Below are positions 17,671 to 26,000 of a stretch of DNA of 64,000 bases, one piece after another. Made by a program: the position numbers and the translations under genes. How positions within the stretch are numbered: position 1 is the stretch's first letter; the number at the start of each line of letters is the position of its first letter. Source of the stretch: Methylosinus sp. LW4 (GTDB taxonomy: Bacteria; Pseudomonadota; Alphaproteobacteria; Rhizobiales; Beijerinckiaceae); NCBI RefSeq assembly GCF_000379125.1, contig NZ_KB900626.1, positions 3,358,667-3,422,666 on the forward strand, given 5' to 3'. The notes beneath the pieces were generated by a model. It saw nothing but the letters and a program-made list of their open reading frames with translations, ran no database searches and was not told where the DNA came from.

Positions 17671-19152
17671 TCAGTTCTTTGGTTTTGCGAGCGCATCCAG
17701 CGCGCCCGCGAGAATGGAGGCCGCCGCCTTCTCCGCCTCCACGCGCTGGCGGGCTTGCGTCTCCCACTCGCGCGCGACGGCCTTTGCGGCGTCGGGAAAT
17801 TCGGCGAAAGCGGCCAGCGCCGTCTCGATCTCGCCGCGGTCGAGCGCGGCTTCCAGCTTATCGGCTATGTCGCCGATCGTGGCTTTCTCTTTCTCCACCG
17901 GGCTGCGCACCTTCACCAGCTTGGAGGCGCCTTGCAGCAGCCGATCGGCCAGGGGGGCGTCGGGCTTCAGATCGGCGGAGGCCTCGAGCTTGCGCACCAG
18001 CGGATGGAAGGAGGCGCGCAGCGCGCGCGCATCGGGAGCGCCCTTCTCGGCCAGAGGCGCGAGCGCGGCCAGCGCCTGCGAATCGGCGCCCTGGGCGGAG
18101 AGAATGGCGTATTCGGACGGGAAGGGGGCTCCCCGGTCCAGCGCCCGCTGCAGCGAATGCGCGACCACGGCGACGGTCGCCGGATTGGGGCCCTTCTCCT
18201 CCGGCGCGGCGGCCACGGGCGCGGGCGGCGGCGGGGCCGGCTCCACCTCGCGCGGGGCGCGGGTCTCGTCCTTGGCCGCGTCGAGCTTGTCGCGAAGAGT
18301 CTTCACCTCGTCGGAGAGCCAGTCGATCCGGCCCTCGAGGCCGCTGACATTATCCTCGACGTCCTGCACCTTCTGGTCCGGGACCTTGGCCCCGCGCGGC
18401 GCGGCGGCGGGCTCGGCGCTGCGGGCCTGCTCCGCCAGCGCCAGGGCCGAGCGGGCGATTCGCTCGAGCTCGTCCACGCGGCGCGTCAGCGTCTCGATTT
18501 GGGCGTTGGAAACCGGATTGGCCTCCGCCGCCGGCTTGGCGGGCGCGGGCGGCGGCGGAGCCGCAACGACCGGCGCCGGGGCCGCCGGGGCCGGGACGGG
18601 CGCAGGAACGGGAGGAGCCGCGGGCGTCGCGGGCGCGTTCCAGGTGATGTGATCGCCGCCGGAGCGCGGCGGAACGGCGGGCTCGGCCGGCTTCGTCTCC
18701 ACAGGGGCGGGCGTCGATTTTTGGAGGGGCTCGGCGAGCTTGGCTGCGCCGGGCTTGTCGGCCGGCTTCTCGGGCGCCGCCGGCTTGCCGGTCGCTTTCA
18801 CGATCGTCTCGCGCAGCGTGGCGATCAGCTTCTCCGGCCGCGCGAAGCTCTCGTCCACGATGGTGGCGAAGGCCGCGAGCTTCTCATTCTTGTCGCGGAA
18901 ACGATAGGCGGCGATCGACCCTGCGGTGGCCAGCAGGCCGAGCGTCGCGGCGAGCAGAGTGAAGCGATGCCAATTCTTGCGGCGCGGCTTTTGCGCCGGC
19001 GCGGCCTCGCTCGCGGGCGCCGAAATTGCTTCGCTCTCCGTGCGCTCGGCCTCGGCCGGATGGTCGACCTTCGTGGTCGTCCAAGCGTCGTTCGCCGATG
19101 ATTCGCCGGCCGCGTGGCTATCCGCTGCGGGGTCTATGTCGTGCTGCGCCAT
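17671..19152 (-). CDS. Mitofilin/Mic60-like inner-membrane protein
   Basis: A 493-residue protein with the architecture of alphaproteobacterial Mic60: an acidic N-terminal cytoplasmic part, one transmembrane helix near residues 64-86 (FTLLAATLGLLATAGSIAAY), a Pro/Ala-rich stretch, a coiled coil near 200-290 (QIETLTRRVDELERIARSA, NVSGLEGRIDWLSDEVKTLRDKLDAA), and a C-terminal mitofilin domain (HPLVRKLEASADL, DRLLQGASKLVKVR, LDRGEIETALAAFAEFPDAA). The mitochondrial relative bends cristae; the bacterial family is linked with intracytoplasmic membranes and outer-membrane contact. It lies between hisS and hemY; the hemC/hemD genes often found upstream are missing. Confidence 0.85.
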   Translation of the reverse strand: MAQHDIDPAADSHAAGESSANDAWTTTKVDHPAEAERTESEAISAPASEAAPAQKPRRKNWHRFTLLAATLGLLATAGSIAAYRFRDKNEKLAAFATIVDESFARPEKLIATLRETIVKATGKPAAPEKPADKPGAAKLAEPLQKSTPAPVETKPAEPAVPPRSGGDHITWNAPATPAAPPVPAPVPAPAAPAPVVAAPPPPAPAKPAAEANPVSNAQIETLTRRVDELERIARSALALAEQARSAEPAAAPRGAKVPDQKVQDVEDNVSGLEGRIDWLSDEVKTLRDKLDAAKDETRAPREVEPAPPPPAPVAAAPEEKGPNPATVAVVAHSLQRALDRGAPFPSEYAILSAQGADSQALAALAPLAEKGAPDARALRASFHPLVRKLEASADLKPDAPLADRLLQGASKLVKVRSPVEKEKATIGDIADKLEAALDRGEIETALAAFAEFPDAAKAVAREWETQARQRVEAEKAAASILAGALDALAKPKN

Positions 19153-19268
19153 GTGCTAGGGGCTCCTCGCCGCAGCTCCTTATAGACGAGACGGACATTC
19201 CGCGAAACATCCGCCGCTGCGTTCGAGCCGCGCGGCGATGGGAATTTCGGGCGCGGGCGCGGCGCCGC

Positions 19269-20759
19269 TCATCCCTGGCGGGCGAGCAGCGCCTTGATAT
19301 GTTCCACCAGCTCGCTCTCCGGCGCGGAGAATTGCGCGGGCCGGGCGGATTTCCATTCCTCATTGGTGGCGATGGCGGCGCTCGCCCGCGCGCCTTCGAT
19401 GAGATCCTTGATCTGCACCTCGCCCTTGGCGCGCTCGTCCGAGCCCTGAATCACCACGGCCGGGCTGTTGCGCTTATCGGCGTATTTCATCTGCGCCTTC
19501 ATGCCGGAGGAGCCGAGATAGAGCTCCGCCGAAACGCCGGCGTTGCGCAGAGCGGCGACCATGCGCTGATAATCGGCGATATGATCGCGGTCGAGCGCCA
19601 GCACGACGACCGGGCCGAGCCGCGTCGTCGCCGAAACGACCGGGCTGCCGACCAGCTTCAGCGCCGCATAGAGACGCGACACGCCGATCGAAAATCCCGT
19701 CGCCGGCGTATTGTCGGAGCGGAAACGGCCGATGAGCCCGTCATAGCGTCCGCCGCCGCCGACCGAGCCGAAACGCACCGGATGGCCTTTCTCGTCTTTG
19801 GTCTCGAAGGTGAGATCGGCCTCGAACACCGGGCCGGTGTAATATTCGAGCCCGCGCACGATGGAAGGATCGATGCGGATGCGGTCCGGGCCGAAGCCGG
19901 CGTCGCGCACCAGATCCTCTATCTCGAGCAGCTCCTCGGCGCCTTCCGCGCCGATATTGCTGCGGCCGAGCAGCTCGAACAGGCCGAAGCGCGGCTCGCC
20001 GTCCTTATATTGCCCGCCGAGCGTGAAGGAGAGGATGGTCGCCACCGCGTCGTCGGCGAGGCCGGCGCCTTTGGTGAAGTCGCCGCTCTCGTCCTTGCGG
20101 CCGGGGCCGAGCAGAAGCTTGACGCCTTCCGGGCCGAGCCGGTCCATTTTGTCGATGGCGCGCAGCACAGTGAGGCGGCGGCCGGCGTTCTCGTCGCCCT
20201 CGAGGCCGATGGCCTTCATCACCCCGTCCAGCACCTTGCGGCTGTTGATCTTGATGACGTAATCGCCGCGCGGAATGCCGAGCTTCTCCAGCGTGTCGGC
20301 GGCCATCATGCAGATTTCGGCGTCGGCGGCCGGCGAGGCCGCGCCCACCGTATCGGCGTCGAATTGCATGAATTGGCGGAAGCGCCCCGGCCCCGGCTTC
20401 TCGTTTCGATAGACATTGCCGAAGCGATAGGAGCGGTACGGCTTCGGAAGCCGGTCGAAATTCTGCGCGACATAGCGGGCCAGCGGCGCGGTGAGGTCAT
20501 AGCGCAGCGACAGCCATTGCTCGTCGTCGTCCTGAAAGGAGAAGACGCCCTCATTGGGGCGGTCCTGGTCCGGCAGGAATTTGCCGAGCGCGTCGGTATA
20601 TTCGATCGCCGGGGTCTCCAGCGCCTCGAAGCCGTAGAGCTCATAGACGGAGCGAATCACGTCGATCATGCGGCCGGCGGCGGCCAGTTCGGCGGCGTCG
20701 CGGTCGGCGAGGCCGCGCGGGGAGCGGGCCTCTATCTTGGATTTCTTCTGGTCTGACAT
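19269..20759 (-). CDS. hisS: Histidine-tRNA ligase
   Basis: A class II synthetase charging tRNA-His, 496 residues from the conventional start [16 protein letters not shown]. Motif 1 is within [18 protein letters not shown], motif 2 includes [13 protein letters not shown], the histidine-binding element reads [13 protein letters not shown], and motif 3 is GGGRYDGL with [13 protein letters not shown]. The anticodon-binding domain closes the protein ([18 protein letters not shown] region). The reading frame continues upstream without a stop through a DUF123 domain to ATG 21287, and only a weak ribosome-binding site precedes 20759, so the protein may exist as an N-terminally extended form of 672 residues. 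Confidence 0.93.
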   Translation of the reverse strand: MSDQKKSKIEARSPRGLADRDAAELAAAGRMIDVIRSVYELYGFEALETPAIEYTDALGKFLPDQDRPNEGVFSFQDDDEQWLSLRYDLTAPLARYVAQNFDRLPKPYRSYRFGNVYRNEKPGPGRFRQFMQFDADTVGAASPAADAEICMMAADTLEKLGIPRGDYVIKINSRKVLDGVMKAIGLEGDENAGRRLTVLRAIDKMDRLGPEGVKLLLGPGRKDESGDFTKGAGLADDAVATILSFTLGGQYKDGEPRFGLFELLGRSNIGAEGAEELLEIEDLVRDAGFGPDRIRIDPSIVRGLEYYTGPVFEADLTFETKDEKGHPVRFGSVGGGGRYDGLIGRFRSDNTPATGFSIGVSRLYAALKLVGSPVVSATTRLGPVVVLALDRDHIADYQRMVAALRNAGVSAELYLGSSGMKAQMKYADKRNSPAVVIQGSDERAKGEVQIKDLIEGARASAAIATNEEWKSARPAQFSAPESELVEHIKALLARQG

Positions 20760-21287
20760 TGGGTGCGCCTTTTCGGCGCTCTTCCTAGCATTTTTGCGCG
20801 GCGAGGAAAGCCGGGGCGTCGCCCGGGGCCAGAACAGCAGATGGCTGCGGCAATGCGGGCAGTCCGAGCTGCCAAATCCTTCGAGCGGAACCGGCAGCGC
20901 CGAGAGCGCCGCGACGAGATCGCATTCCCCCTTCGCCTCGGTGATCCAGGCGCCGAGCGATTCGCCGGCCTCGGTCAGCTGGTCGATATGCCAGCGGCGC
21001 CGCTTGCCCTGAGGCATATGCCGGCCGAGCCGCGCGCGCAGCCCGCCCGGCCCTTTGGCGGAGCCGCAATAGAGATAGAGCCCCGGCGCGAGCGTCGCCG
21101 CGCGACGGCCGGCGCGCGCCTCGAGCGGATGCGTCAGCGCGATGAGCAGCGCATAGGCGCCGGGCGCGGACGGGGCTTCGGAAGCGGCGCGGATGAAAGC
21201 GAGCGCGGAGAGCGATGCGTCGGGAGCGGCGGGGCGATCAGCGCGCGCCGAGCGGCGTATCGAGGAGGAGACGGTTTCTGACGCCAT
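20760..21287 (-). CDS. DUF123 GIY-YIG-like domain, in frame with and unseparated from hisS
   Basis: Codons from ATG 21287 read directly into the hisS start with no stop codon. Residues about 38-145 match DUF123, a GIY-YIG-like nuclease-fold family: [32 protein letters not shown] (the Y-Y-CGSA and catalytic-type Arg region), WHIDQLTE, and a terminal [12 protein letters not shown] zinc-type Cys/His cluster. Some relatives are fused to endonuclease III in archaea. Here translation would yield a DUF123-HisRS fusion unless hisS is started separately. The start overlaps the DUF4274 gene by 50 bases, suggesting coupling. A frameshift in the sequence could also explain the missing stop. Confidence 0.7.
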
Positions 21288-21786
21288 GTTGCAGGCCCAG
21301 CTTTCGGCCGGGGATAGAGACGCGCATTTCCGGCGGAATGAGGAGGTCGAGCGCCTTCTGGTCGAAACGCGCCGGCAGGCGAGCCTCGCGCGCCAGCGCC
21401 TCCACCGCGTCGAAGCGCAGCGTGGACGCCCGGTAGAAGCCGTTGACATAGCGCATTCTGATCTCGCCGATCAAATCATAGGCGCGTTTCATCGGCTCCG
21501 GGACCTCGGCGCGATCTCTTCCATAGGCGAGCAGCCGGCCCGGCCGGGCGAGGTAGAAAATGCCGAGCGCGGTCGCCTTCTCGCAGCGCGGCTGGCGCAT
21601 GATCCAGAACAAGGGCGCGTCGCCGAGTGCGCGATTATGGCCGAGGATCATTCTGTGCCAGTCGTCGCTGGAGGCGAGCGGCAGCCAATCGGCGATGAAT
21701 TGCGCATATTCGCCGTCGCCCGGCTCGGGGCTCGCGGCGCGCTCCTCGACCCAGCGACGCAAGAGATCGTCGACCGCGAGAGGCAT
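21238..21786 (-). CDS. DUF4274 domain protein
   Basis: A 182-residue cytoplasmic protein. The segment [44 protein letters not shown] fits DUF4274, in which a tryptophan, a Pro-Cys-Asp/Glu element and a Thr-Ala pair recur. The C-terminal half, after [16 protein letters not shown], is a helical region that ends near [19 protein letters not shown]. Function unknown. Its 3' end overlaps the start of the DUF123-hisS frame by 50 bases, so it heads the operon DUF4274, DUF123-hisS. Confidence 0.75.
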   Translation of the reverse strand: MPLAVDDLLRRWVEERAASPEPGDGEYAQFIADWLPLASSDDWHRMILGHNRALGDAPLFWIMRQPRCEKATALGIFYLARPGRLLAYGRDRAEVPEPMKRAYDLIGEIRMRYVNGFYRASTLRFDAVEALAREARLPARFDQKALDLLIPPEMRVSIPGRKLGLQHGVRNRLLLDTPLGAR

Positions 21787-21879
21787 TTGGAGACTCCGGT
21801 TCTTCTAAAACGACGAAGCGACCGCGAAGCCCCATACGGCGAGCGCTGTAATCGCTTCCCGCGCGACGGGTTTCGGCAT

Positions 21880-22118
21880 AAAAAGGGGCTCCCCGTTCCG
21901 CGCGTACGCGAAACGGGGAGTTGGACAACACCGTGAGAACCTGAACCGCAAAGGACCGACCTCGACGGATGAGGCCGCGCTCTGGAGGGGTAGAGCGTCG
22001 CAGAAAGGAGAACCGCCTCAACGAACAAAGCGATGTCGCAAGTCGCAGAGCAGTGGAGGCGGGACCTAGACTTGTTCTTTGCAAGACGATTACCCGTTTG
22101 GGCGCTCTCTTTATGCCC
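21880..22118 (-). ncRNA. Candidate structured non-coding RNA ending in an intrinsic terminator
   Basis: The 393-base gap 21787-22179 holds no convincing ORF. On the minus strand a 9-bp stem (21912-21920 with 21889-21897, loop containing the palindrome CGCGTACGCG) is followed by CCCC and five T residues (21884-21880), a good intrinsic terminator with no coding gene upstream on that strand. Between it and an AT-rich, promoter-like stretch at 22120-22150 lie further self-complementary parts, for example CGCTCT/AGAGCG and GGCCTC/GAGGTC, and CCGCCTC/GAGGCGG. Proposed 5' end is approximate. It might be a known RNA such as 6S that I cannot recognise by eye, or a new sRNA. Confidence 0.4.
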
Positions 22119-22125
22119 CCGACCG

Positions 22126-22146
22126 TTATGTAACGCAACTACATAA
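22126..22146. promoter_or_regulatory. Inverted repeat TTATGTA-N7-TACATAA
   Basis: Perfect 7-bp arms (22126-22132 and 22140-22146) with a 7-base spacer, in an AT-rich patch. It lies 34 bases upstream of the 22180 gene and at the presumed start of the minus-strand RNA, so a bound repressor or activator could control either. No regulator gene is adjacent. Confidence 0.5.
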
Positions 22147-22179
22147 ATTAGGCGCAATGCCCGATTTGGCGCGGCCGCA

Positions 22180-23550
22180 GTGCAAAAACAAGCGGCAGTT
22201 CGGGCTCGACGCGTCGCGCTCCTCGCGCTAATCCGAGGTGTGGCCACACCGACCCGACGAGAGATTTTAGCCTTTGGAGCAGGCGCTTTCGCCGCTCTCG
22301 GCGCCGCTGCGCGCGCTGACGCCGCCGCCCCGGACGCCACCGATTGGCTGCAGCGGCGCCTGCGCGAGGCTGCCCATGCGGGAGGCGCCCTGCGTCTGCC
22401 GGCCGGCGTCTTGCGCATTCGTTCCCTCGTCATAGAGGACAAGGTCACGATCATCGGCGCCGCCGGCGGCTCGGCGTTGCAGGCGATCGGCTCCGGCCCG
22501 CTGCTTCGCGCCGCCAATGTTCCGGCGCTGACGCTGGAGAATGTGAGCTTCGACGGCGGCGGCGCGGCTTTCGCCGATCGCCGCCAAGGCCTTCTCGATC
22601 TCGCCGATGTGCCGAAGCTCGCCGTGCATGGCTGCACGATTCGCCGCTCGGGCGGCAGGGGCGTCAATCTCCTGCGCTGCGGCGGGCGTTTCGCGCAGAA
22701 TATCGTCGAGGATGTGCGCGACGCCGGCTATTTCTCGCTCGATGGGCTCGGCGTCGACATAGACAATAACAAGGTCCGCCGCTGCGGCGACAATGGCGTG
22801 CAAGTCTGGACCACAAAGGCCGGGCGCTATGAGGGCTCGCGCATCCGCAATAATGAGATCGCCGATATTCGCAATCTGTCCGGCGGCGACGGCGCCTATG
22901 GCAATGGCGTGAGCATTTGGGGCTCCGGCTTCGTGCGCGTGGAGAAGAATGTCATCCGCCGCTGCGCCTATACGGCGGTGCGCAACAACGCGGGCCATGA
23001 CGTCGAGGTGGTCGGCAATGATTGCGCCGGCTTCGGCGAGCGCGCCATGTATGCGGAGTTCGGCGCCAAGCGCGCCAGCTTCCGCGACAATAAGATCGAC
23101 GACGCCGGCGCCGGAATAGCGCTCGCCAACGCCGAGCGCGGAACGGACATAGGCTTCGTCATCGGCAATCGGATCACCGGCCTGCACGAGACGCATCCCG
23201 ATGACGAGTTCGGCCCCATTATGAGCTGGCTCACCGGCATAGAGGCGGAGAGCAATGTCGAGATCGCCGGCAATATTGTCGTCGGCGGCTGGATGGGCGT
23301 GCGCTGCGGCGGCTATCGCCAGAACATCCGCGTCGAGGGCAATGAGCTCGTCGACAATGAGTATGGCGTGACCTTTCAGATCGGCGAGGGCGTCGGGCCG
23401 GCGATCATCGCGCGCAACAGGATCATCGGCGCGAAAAAGGCGGCGATCGCGGCGATAGCGGGTCATGACATTCAGCCGGGAGATGTCGCGCGGCCCGGCG
23501 CAGCGGCCAAATATCCGCGGCTCACAGTGGAGGGCAATGAGCTCGGCTGA
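22180..23550 (+). CDS. Tat-exported right-handed beta-helix protein (TIGR03808 family)
   Basis: A 456-residue protein starting at GTG 22180. The leader has twin arginines (TRREILAFG, R26-R27) and a hydrophobic alanine-rich run ending ARADA, a Tat signal. The mature part consists of repeats with an N-x-I/V-x-N rhythm (IRNNEIADI, VEKNVIRRCAYTAVRNNAG, NNKVRRCGDNGVQVW), typical of parallel beta-helices of the pectate-lyase type and of TIGR03808. No catalytic residues are clear, and the family function is unknown; carbohydrate binding or cleavage in the periplasm is a guess. Confidence 0.85.
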   Translation: MQKQAAVRARRVALLALIRGVATPTRREILAFGAGAFAALGAAARADAAAPDATDWLQRRLREAAHAGGALRLPAGVLRIRSLVIEDKVTIIGAAGGSALQAIGSGPLLRAANVPALTLENVSFDGGGAAFADRRQGLLDLADVPKLAVHGCTIRRSGGRGVNLLRCGGRFAQNIVEDVRDAGYFSLDGLGVDIDNNKVRRCGDNGVQVWTTKAGRYEGSRIRNNEIADIRNLSGGDGAYGNGVSIWGSGFVRVEKNVIRRCAYTAVRNNAGHDVEVVGNDCAGFGERAMYAEFGAKRASFRDNKIDDAGAGIALANAERGTDIGFVIGNRITGLHETHPDDEFGPIMSWLTGIEAESNVEIAGNIVVGGWMGVRCGGYRQNIRVEGNELVDNEYGVTFQIGEGVGPAIIARNRIIGAKKAAIAAIAGHDIQPGDVARPGAAAKYPRLTVEGNELG

Positions 23551-23613
23551 AACTTAACAATGCGTCAAGAACCTCGGGCGCATGATCGAGCGCAAGTCCC
23601 TCGGAACAGATTC

Positions 23614-24411
23614 ATGACGACGCTCGCCAGCTATCTGCAGATCGCCAATAATCAGGCCAAATGGCAGGCCATCACCGCCAAATCGCCGGATGTCGCGACG
23701 CAGACCCAATATTTCAAGGACAATATCGGCAAGGTGACGTCGGTCGACGCCTTCATGAAGGACACGCGTCTCTTCAATTACGCCATGACCGCTTTCGGCC
23801 TCGGCAGCATGACCTACGCCAAGGGCCTGATGCAGAAAGCGCTGGACGGCGGCGTCTCCAGCAATTCGGCGCTCGCCAACACGCTCAACAACGCCAACAT
23901 AAAGGCCTTTGTGACGGCGTTCGACTTCGCCGACAATGGTGAGACGACGACATCCTCCTCGACGCTCGTCGACAATGTGGTGAGCCGCTACACGGAGCAG
24001 GCGCTGGAGACGAGCCAGGGCCAGCAGAATCCGGGCGTGCAGCTCGCTCTCTATTTTCAGCAGCGCGCACCGAGCCTCACCAGCGTCTATGGCATTCTCG
24101 CGGACGCCAATATTTTGACCGTCGTGCAGACGGCGCTCGGCATTTCGTCGAGCACCTCGTCGCAGTCCATCGACACGCAATATCGGCTGCTGTCGTCGCA
24201 GGTGAAACTCGACGACTTCAAGGATCCGACCAAGCTGCAGCAGTTCATCTCGCGCTTCGCCGCGCAATATGACTACAACAACGGCGGCGACGCCAATTCG
24301 CAGAGCTCGCTGCTCTCGACATTGTTCGACAGCTCGAGCTCTGGATCGAGCTTCGGGCTCGACTCCAGCCTGCTGCTGAACATGCAGGGGATGAAGCTCG
24401 GCTATTTCTGA
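23614..24411 (+). CDS. DUF1217 protein (flagellum-associated family)
   Basis: From ATG 23614 the product is 265 residues, starting MTTLASYLQIANNQAKWQA. It matches DUF1217, whose members usually lie in alphaproteobacterial flagellar clusters: YFKDNIGKVTSVDAFMKD, LFNYAMTAFGLGSMTYAKGLMQKAL, VVSRYTEQALETSQGQQNPGVQLALYFQQRAP. Ser/Thr- and Asn-rich segments and lack of a signal peptide fit a protein exported by the flagellar apparatus. No flagellar gene is in the window, so this is an isolated copy. An earlier start at 23560 adds 18 residues that do not look conserved. Confidence 0.8.
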   Translation: MTTLASYLQIANNQAKWQAITAKSPDVATQTQYFKDNIGKVTSVDAFMKDTRLFNYAMTAFGLGSMTYAKGLMQKALDGGVSSNSALANTLNNANIKAFVTAFDFADNGETTTSSSTLVDNVVSRYTEQALETSQGQQNPGVQLALYFQQRAPSLTSVYGILADANILTVVQTALGISSSTSSQSIDTQYRLLSSQVKLDDFKDPTKLQQFISRFAAQYDYNNGGDANSQSSLLSTLFDSSSSGSSFGLDSSLLLNMQGMKLGYF

Positions 24412-24420
24412 TCGTCAGAC

Positions 24421-24450
24421 GAGCTTTCGATCTTTGCGGATCGAAAGCTC
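24421..24450. terminator. Bidirectional hairpin between convergent genes
   Basis: A perfect 12-bp stem (24421-24432 with 24439-24450) and a TTTGCG loop, placed between the stops of the DUF1217 gene and the minus-strand lipoprotein gene (ends 24460). No long T run is present on either side, so efficiency is uncertain. Confidence 0.55.
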
Positions 24451-24459
24451 GAGAGGATG

Positions 24460-24894
24460 TCAGAGAATATTCACCGTCACGGTGAAATGCGCGACGCCGC
24501 CCGTGCCCGAATACCAGTCATAAGAGAAAGTGTCGGTCCCGGAGGCGTTGGGGCTCGCATGGTAGAACATCTTCGTCCCTGGCACGCGGGTCGTGTTGCA
24601 ACGCGACCGCGGATTGGCGGGACGGAAATAGGCGTAGCCGGCCTCGTGCCTGATCTCGACCCGGCCCTGTGACGGGGCTTGGGTGAGGGTGACGCGATCA
24701 GGAACGTCCGAGCGGGTGCAATCGGGATTGATCGAGGCGCCGAAGCCGAGAGAGGCGGTCGCGCCGCGCGGCACGGAAATCGTCTTCTGAACAGAGGCCT
24801 GGCTGCCGCCGGCGTAAACATAGGCGCGCGGGCCGGCATTGCAGGCGGAAAGGCCGAGAGCGGCCGCCAATAAAGCGATGCGTGCAAGACTCAT
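24460..24894 (-). CDS. Lipoprotein of unknown function
   Basis: A 144-residue protein starting MSLARIALLAAALGLSAC, a lipoprotein signal with lipobox LSAC. The mature part is predicted beta and carries six cysteine/aromatic positions, with SFGFGAS-like SLGFGASINPDC, VTLTQAPSQGRVEI and TDTFSYDWYSGTGG, which resembles cadherin/Ig-like repeats found in surface proteins (F-Y-D in the penultimate strand). No exact family is recognised. The ATG at 24894 is preferred to the upstream TTG at 24903. Confidence 0.65.
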   Translation of the reverse strand: MSLARIALLAAALGLSACNAGPRAYVYAGGSQASVQKTISVPRGATASLGFGASINPDCTRSDVPDRVTLTQAPSQGRVEIRHEAGYAYFRPANPRSRCNTTRVPGTKMFYHASPNASGTDTFSYDWYSGTGGVAHFTVTVNIL

Positions 24895-25098
24895 GGTCGG
24901 CAATCCATTGGTGAGCGACGGCGCGTTCTAGCGCGAAAGCGCTTTGTCCACAATGGCCAGGGTTGCGTTTGCGGCGGCGCGCCAAGAATTCGGCGCGACT
25001 TCGCCGCGAGCCGGAAATATCTCGAACCTGTCGGACAAACGGAGGAAATCCCCATCGACGAAGCCGAAGCGGGGGCGTCGTCGAAACGAGGATTTTTC

Positions 25099-25734
25099 AT
25101 GAAGCCAGTCATCACGGCTCTGGTTCTGGCCGCAGCATTCTCCGCTGGCGCGCAGGCGGCGGATCTGCCATCGCGCGAGCGGACCTTCCAGCCGCCCCCG
25201 ACGCCGCCGGCTTTCGCATGGACCGGCGTCTATGCCGGTCTCGATATCGGCGCCGGCGCGTTCGCCTCCGGCAAGTCCGACGCCGGGGTCTCGGGCGGCG
25301 GGCTCGTCGGCTACAATCATCGGATCGGCCCGCTCTTCGTCGTCGGCCTCGAGACCGATTTTTCAGGGACCAGCCTCTCCGGCGGCGGTCGCGGACCCGA
25401 TCCGCTGGGCCTGCGCGGACCCGAGAGGGCGCGCTCGCTGCCCTGGTTCGGGACGCTGCGCGGGCGCTTCGGCGTCACCGGCTTCGATTCCCGCGTGCTG
25501 TTCTACGGCACGGGCGGTTTCGCTTATGGCGACGTCGGCGGATCGATCCGCGAAGGCTGGACCGCGGGCGGCGGCGTCGAATGGGCCTTTGCGCCGCGCT
25601 GGTCGGTCAAGACCGAATATCTCTTCACCGATCTCGGCGAGAACGGCCGCGGCGATCCGGGCGCCGCGCGCGGCGCGAGTTTTCACACCGTCCGCGTCGG
25701 CGTGAACTATCATTTCGATCTGCCGTCGCGGTGA
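25099..25734 (+). CDS. Outer-membrane beta-barrel protein, Omp25/opacity type
   Basis: A 211-residue protein: signal peptide (PVITALVLAAAFSAGAQA), a short proline-rich linker (FQPPPTPPAF), then WTGVYAGLDIGAG, the hallmark opening of rhizobial Omp25/RopB-like 8-stranded barrels. Strands such as SGGGLVGYNHRIGPLFVVGLETDF, WFGTLRGRFGVTG, VLFYGTGGFAYGDVGGS, WSVKTEYLFTDLG follow, and it ends VRVGVNYHF before a short tail. Likely a structural outer-membrane protein. A separate transcript from rpsA, which starts 266 bases later. Confidence 0.88.
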   Translation: MKPVITALVLAAAFSAGAQAADLPSRERTFQPPPTPPAFAWTGVYAGLDIGAGAFASGKSDAGVSGGGLVGYNHRIGPLFVVGLETDFSGTSLSGGGRGPDPLGLRGPERARSLPWFGTLRGRFGVTGFDSRVLFYGTGGFAYGDVGGSIREGWTAGGGVEWAFAPRWSVKTEYLFTDLGENGRGDPGAARGASFHTVRVGVNYHFDLPSR

Positions 25735-25754
25735 TCGAGACGCGTTCGCGCGGC

Positions 25755-25783
25755 TTGCTCGCCGCGCGCCGAATTGCTAGAAG
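25755..25783 (+). promoter_or_regulatory. Possible sigma-70 promoter for rpsA
   Basis: TTGCTC at 25755-25760 and TAGAAG at 25778-25783 are spaced 17 bases, in the 266-base gap before rpsA. The match to the alphaproteobacterial consensus (CTTGAC, CTATAT-like) is modest. The remaining leader (to 26000) holds a small hairpin with CCGTATTTT/AAAACACGG-type symmetry and no ORF, and could take part in S1 autoregulation, which is known in other bacteria. Confidence 0.25.
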
Positions 25784-26000
25784 GGCGTGGACGGCTGGCG
25801 GGGTTTCCCTTCCAGCCTCTCCGTATTTTAAAAACACGGGCATTTTCGATCGGGCCGCGCCGGCCAGTTCTCTGAGCAGAACTCTCGTTTCCTCCAGGCC
25901 TCGCTTCGGCGGCGGGAGGGGACTTCCGATCGAGGAGGCCCGATCCGCAACGCCAACCCCATGCCGGCGCCGCGCCCGAAAGGGCATTCCAGGAGAACCC

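Noticed and set aside
24963..26000. Apparent N-terminal extension of ribosomal protein S1 to 921 residues
   Set aside because: The extension overlaps the Omp gene in another frame and is Arg-rich. The canonical S1 start at 26001 has a good Shine-Dalgarno and the usual N-terminal sequence.
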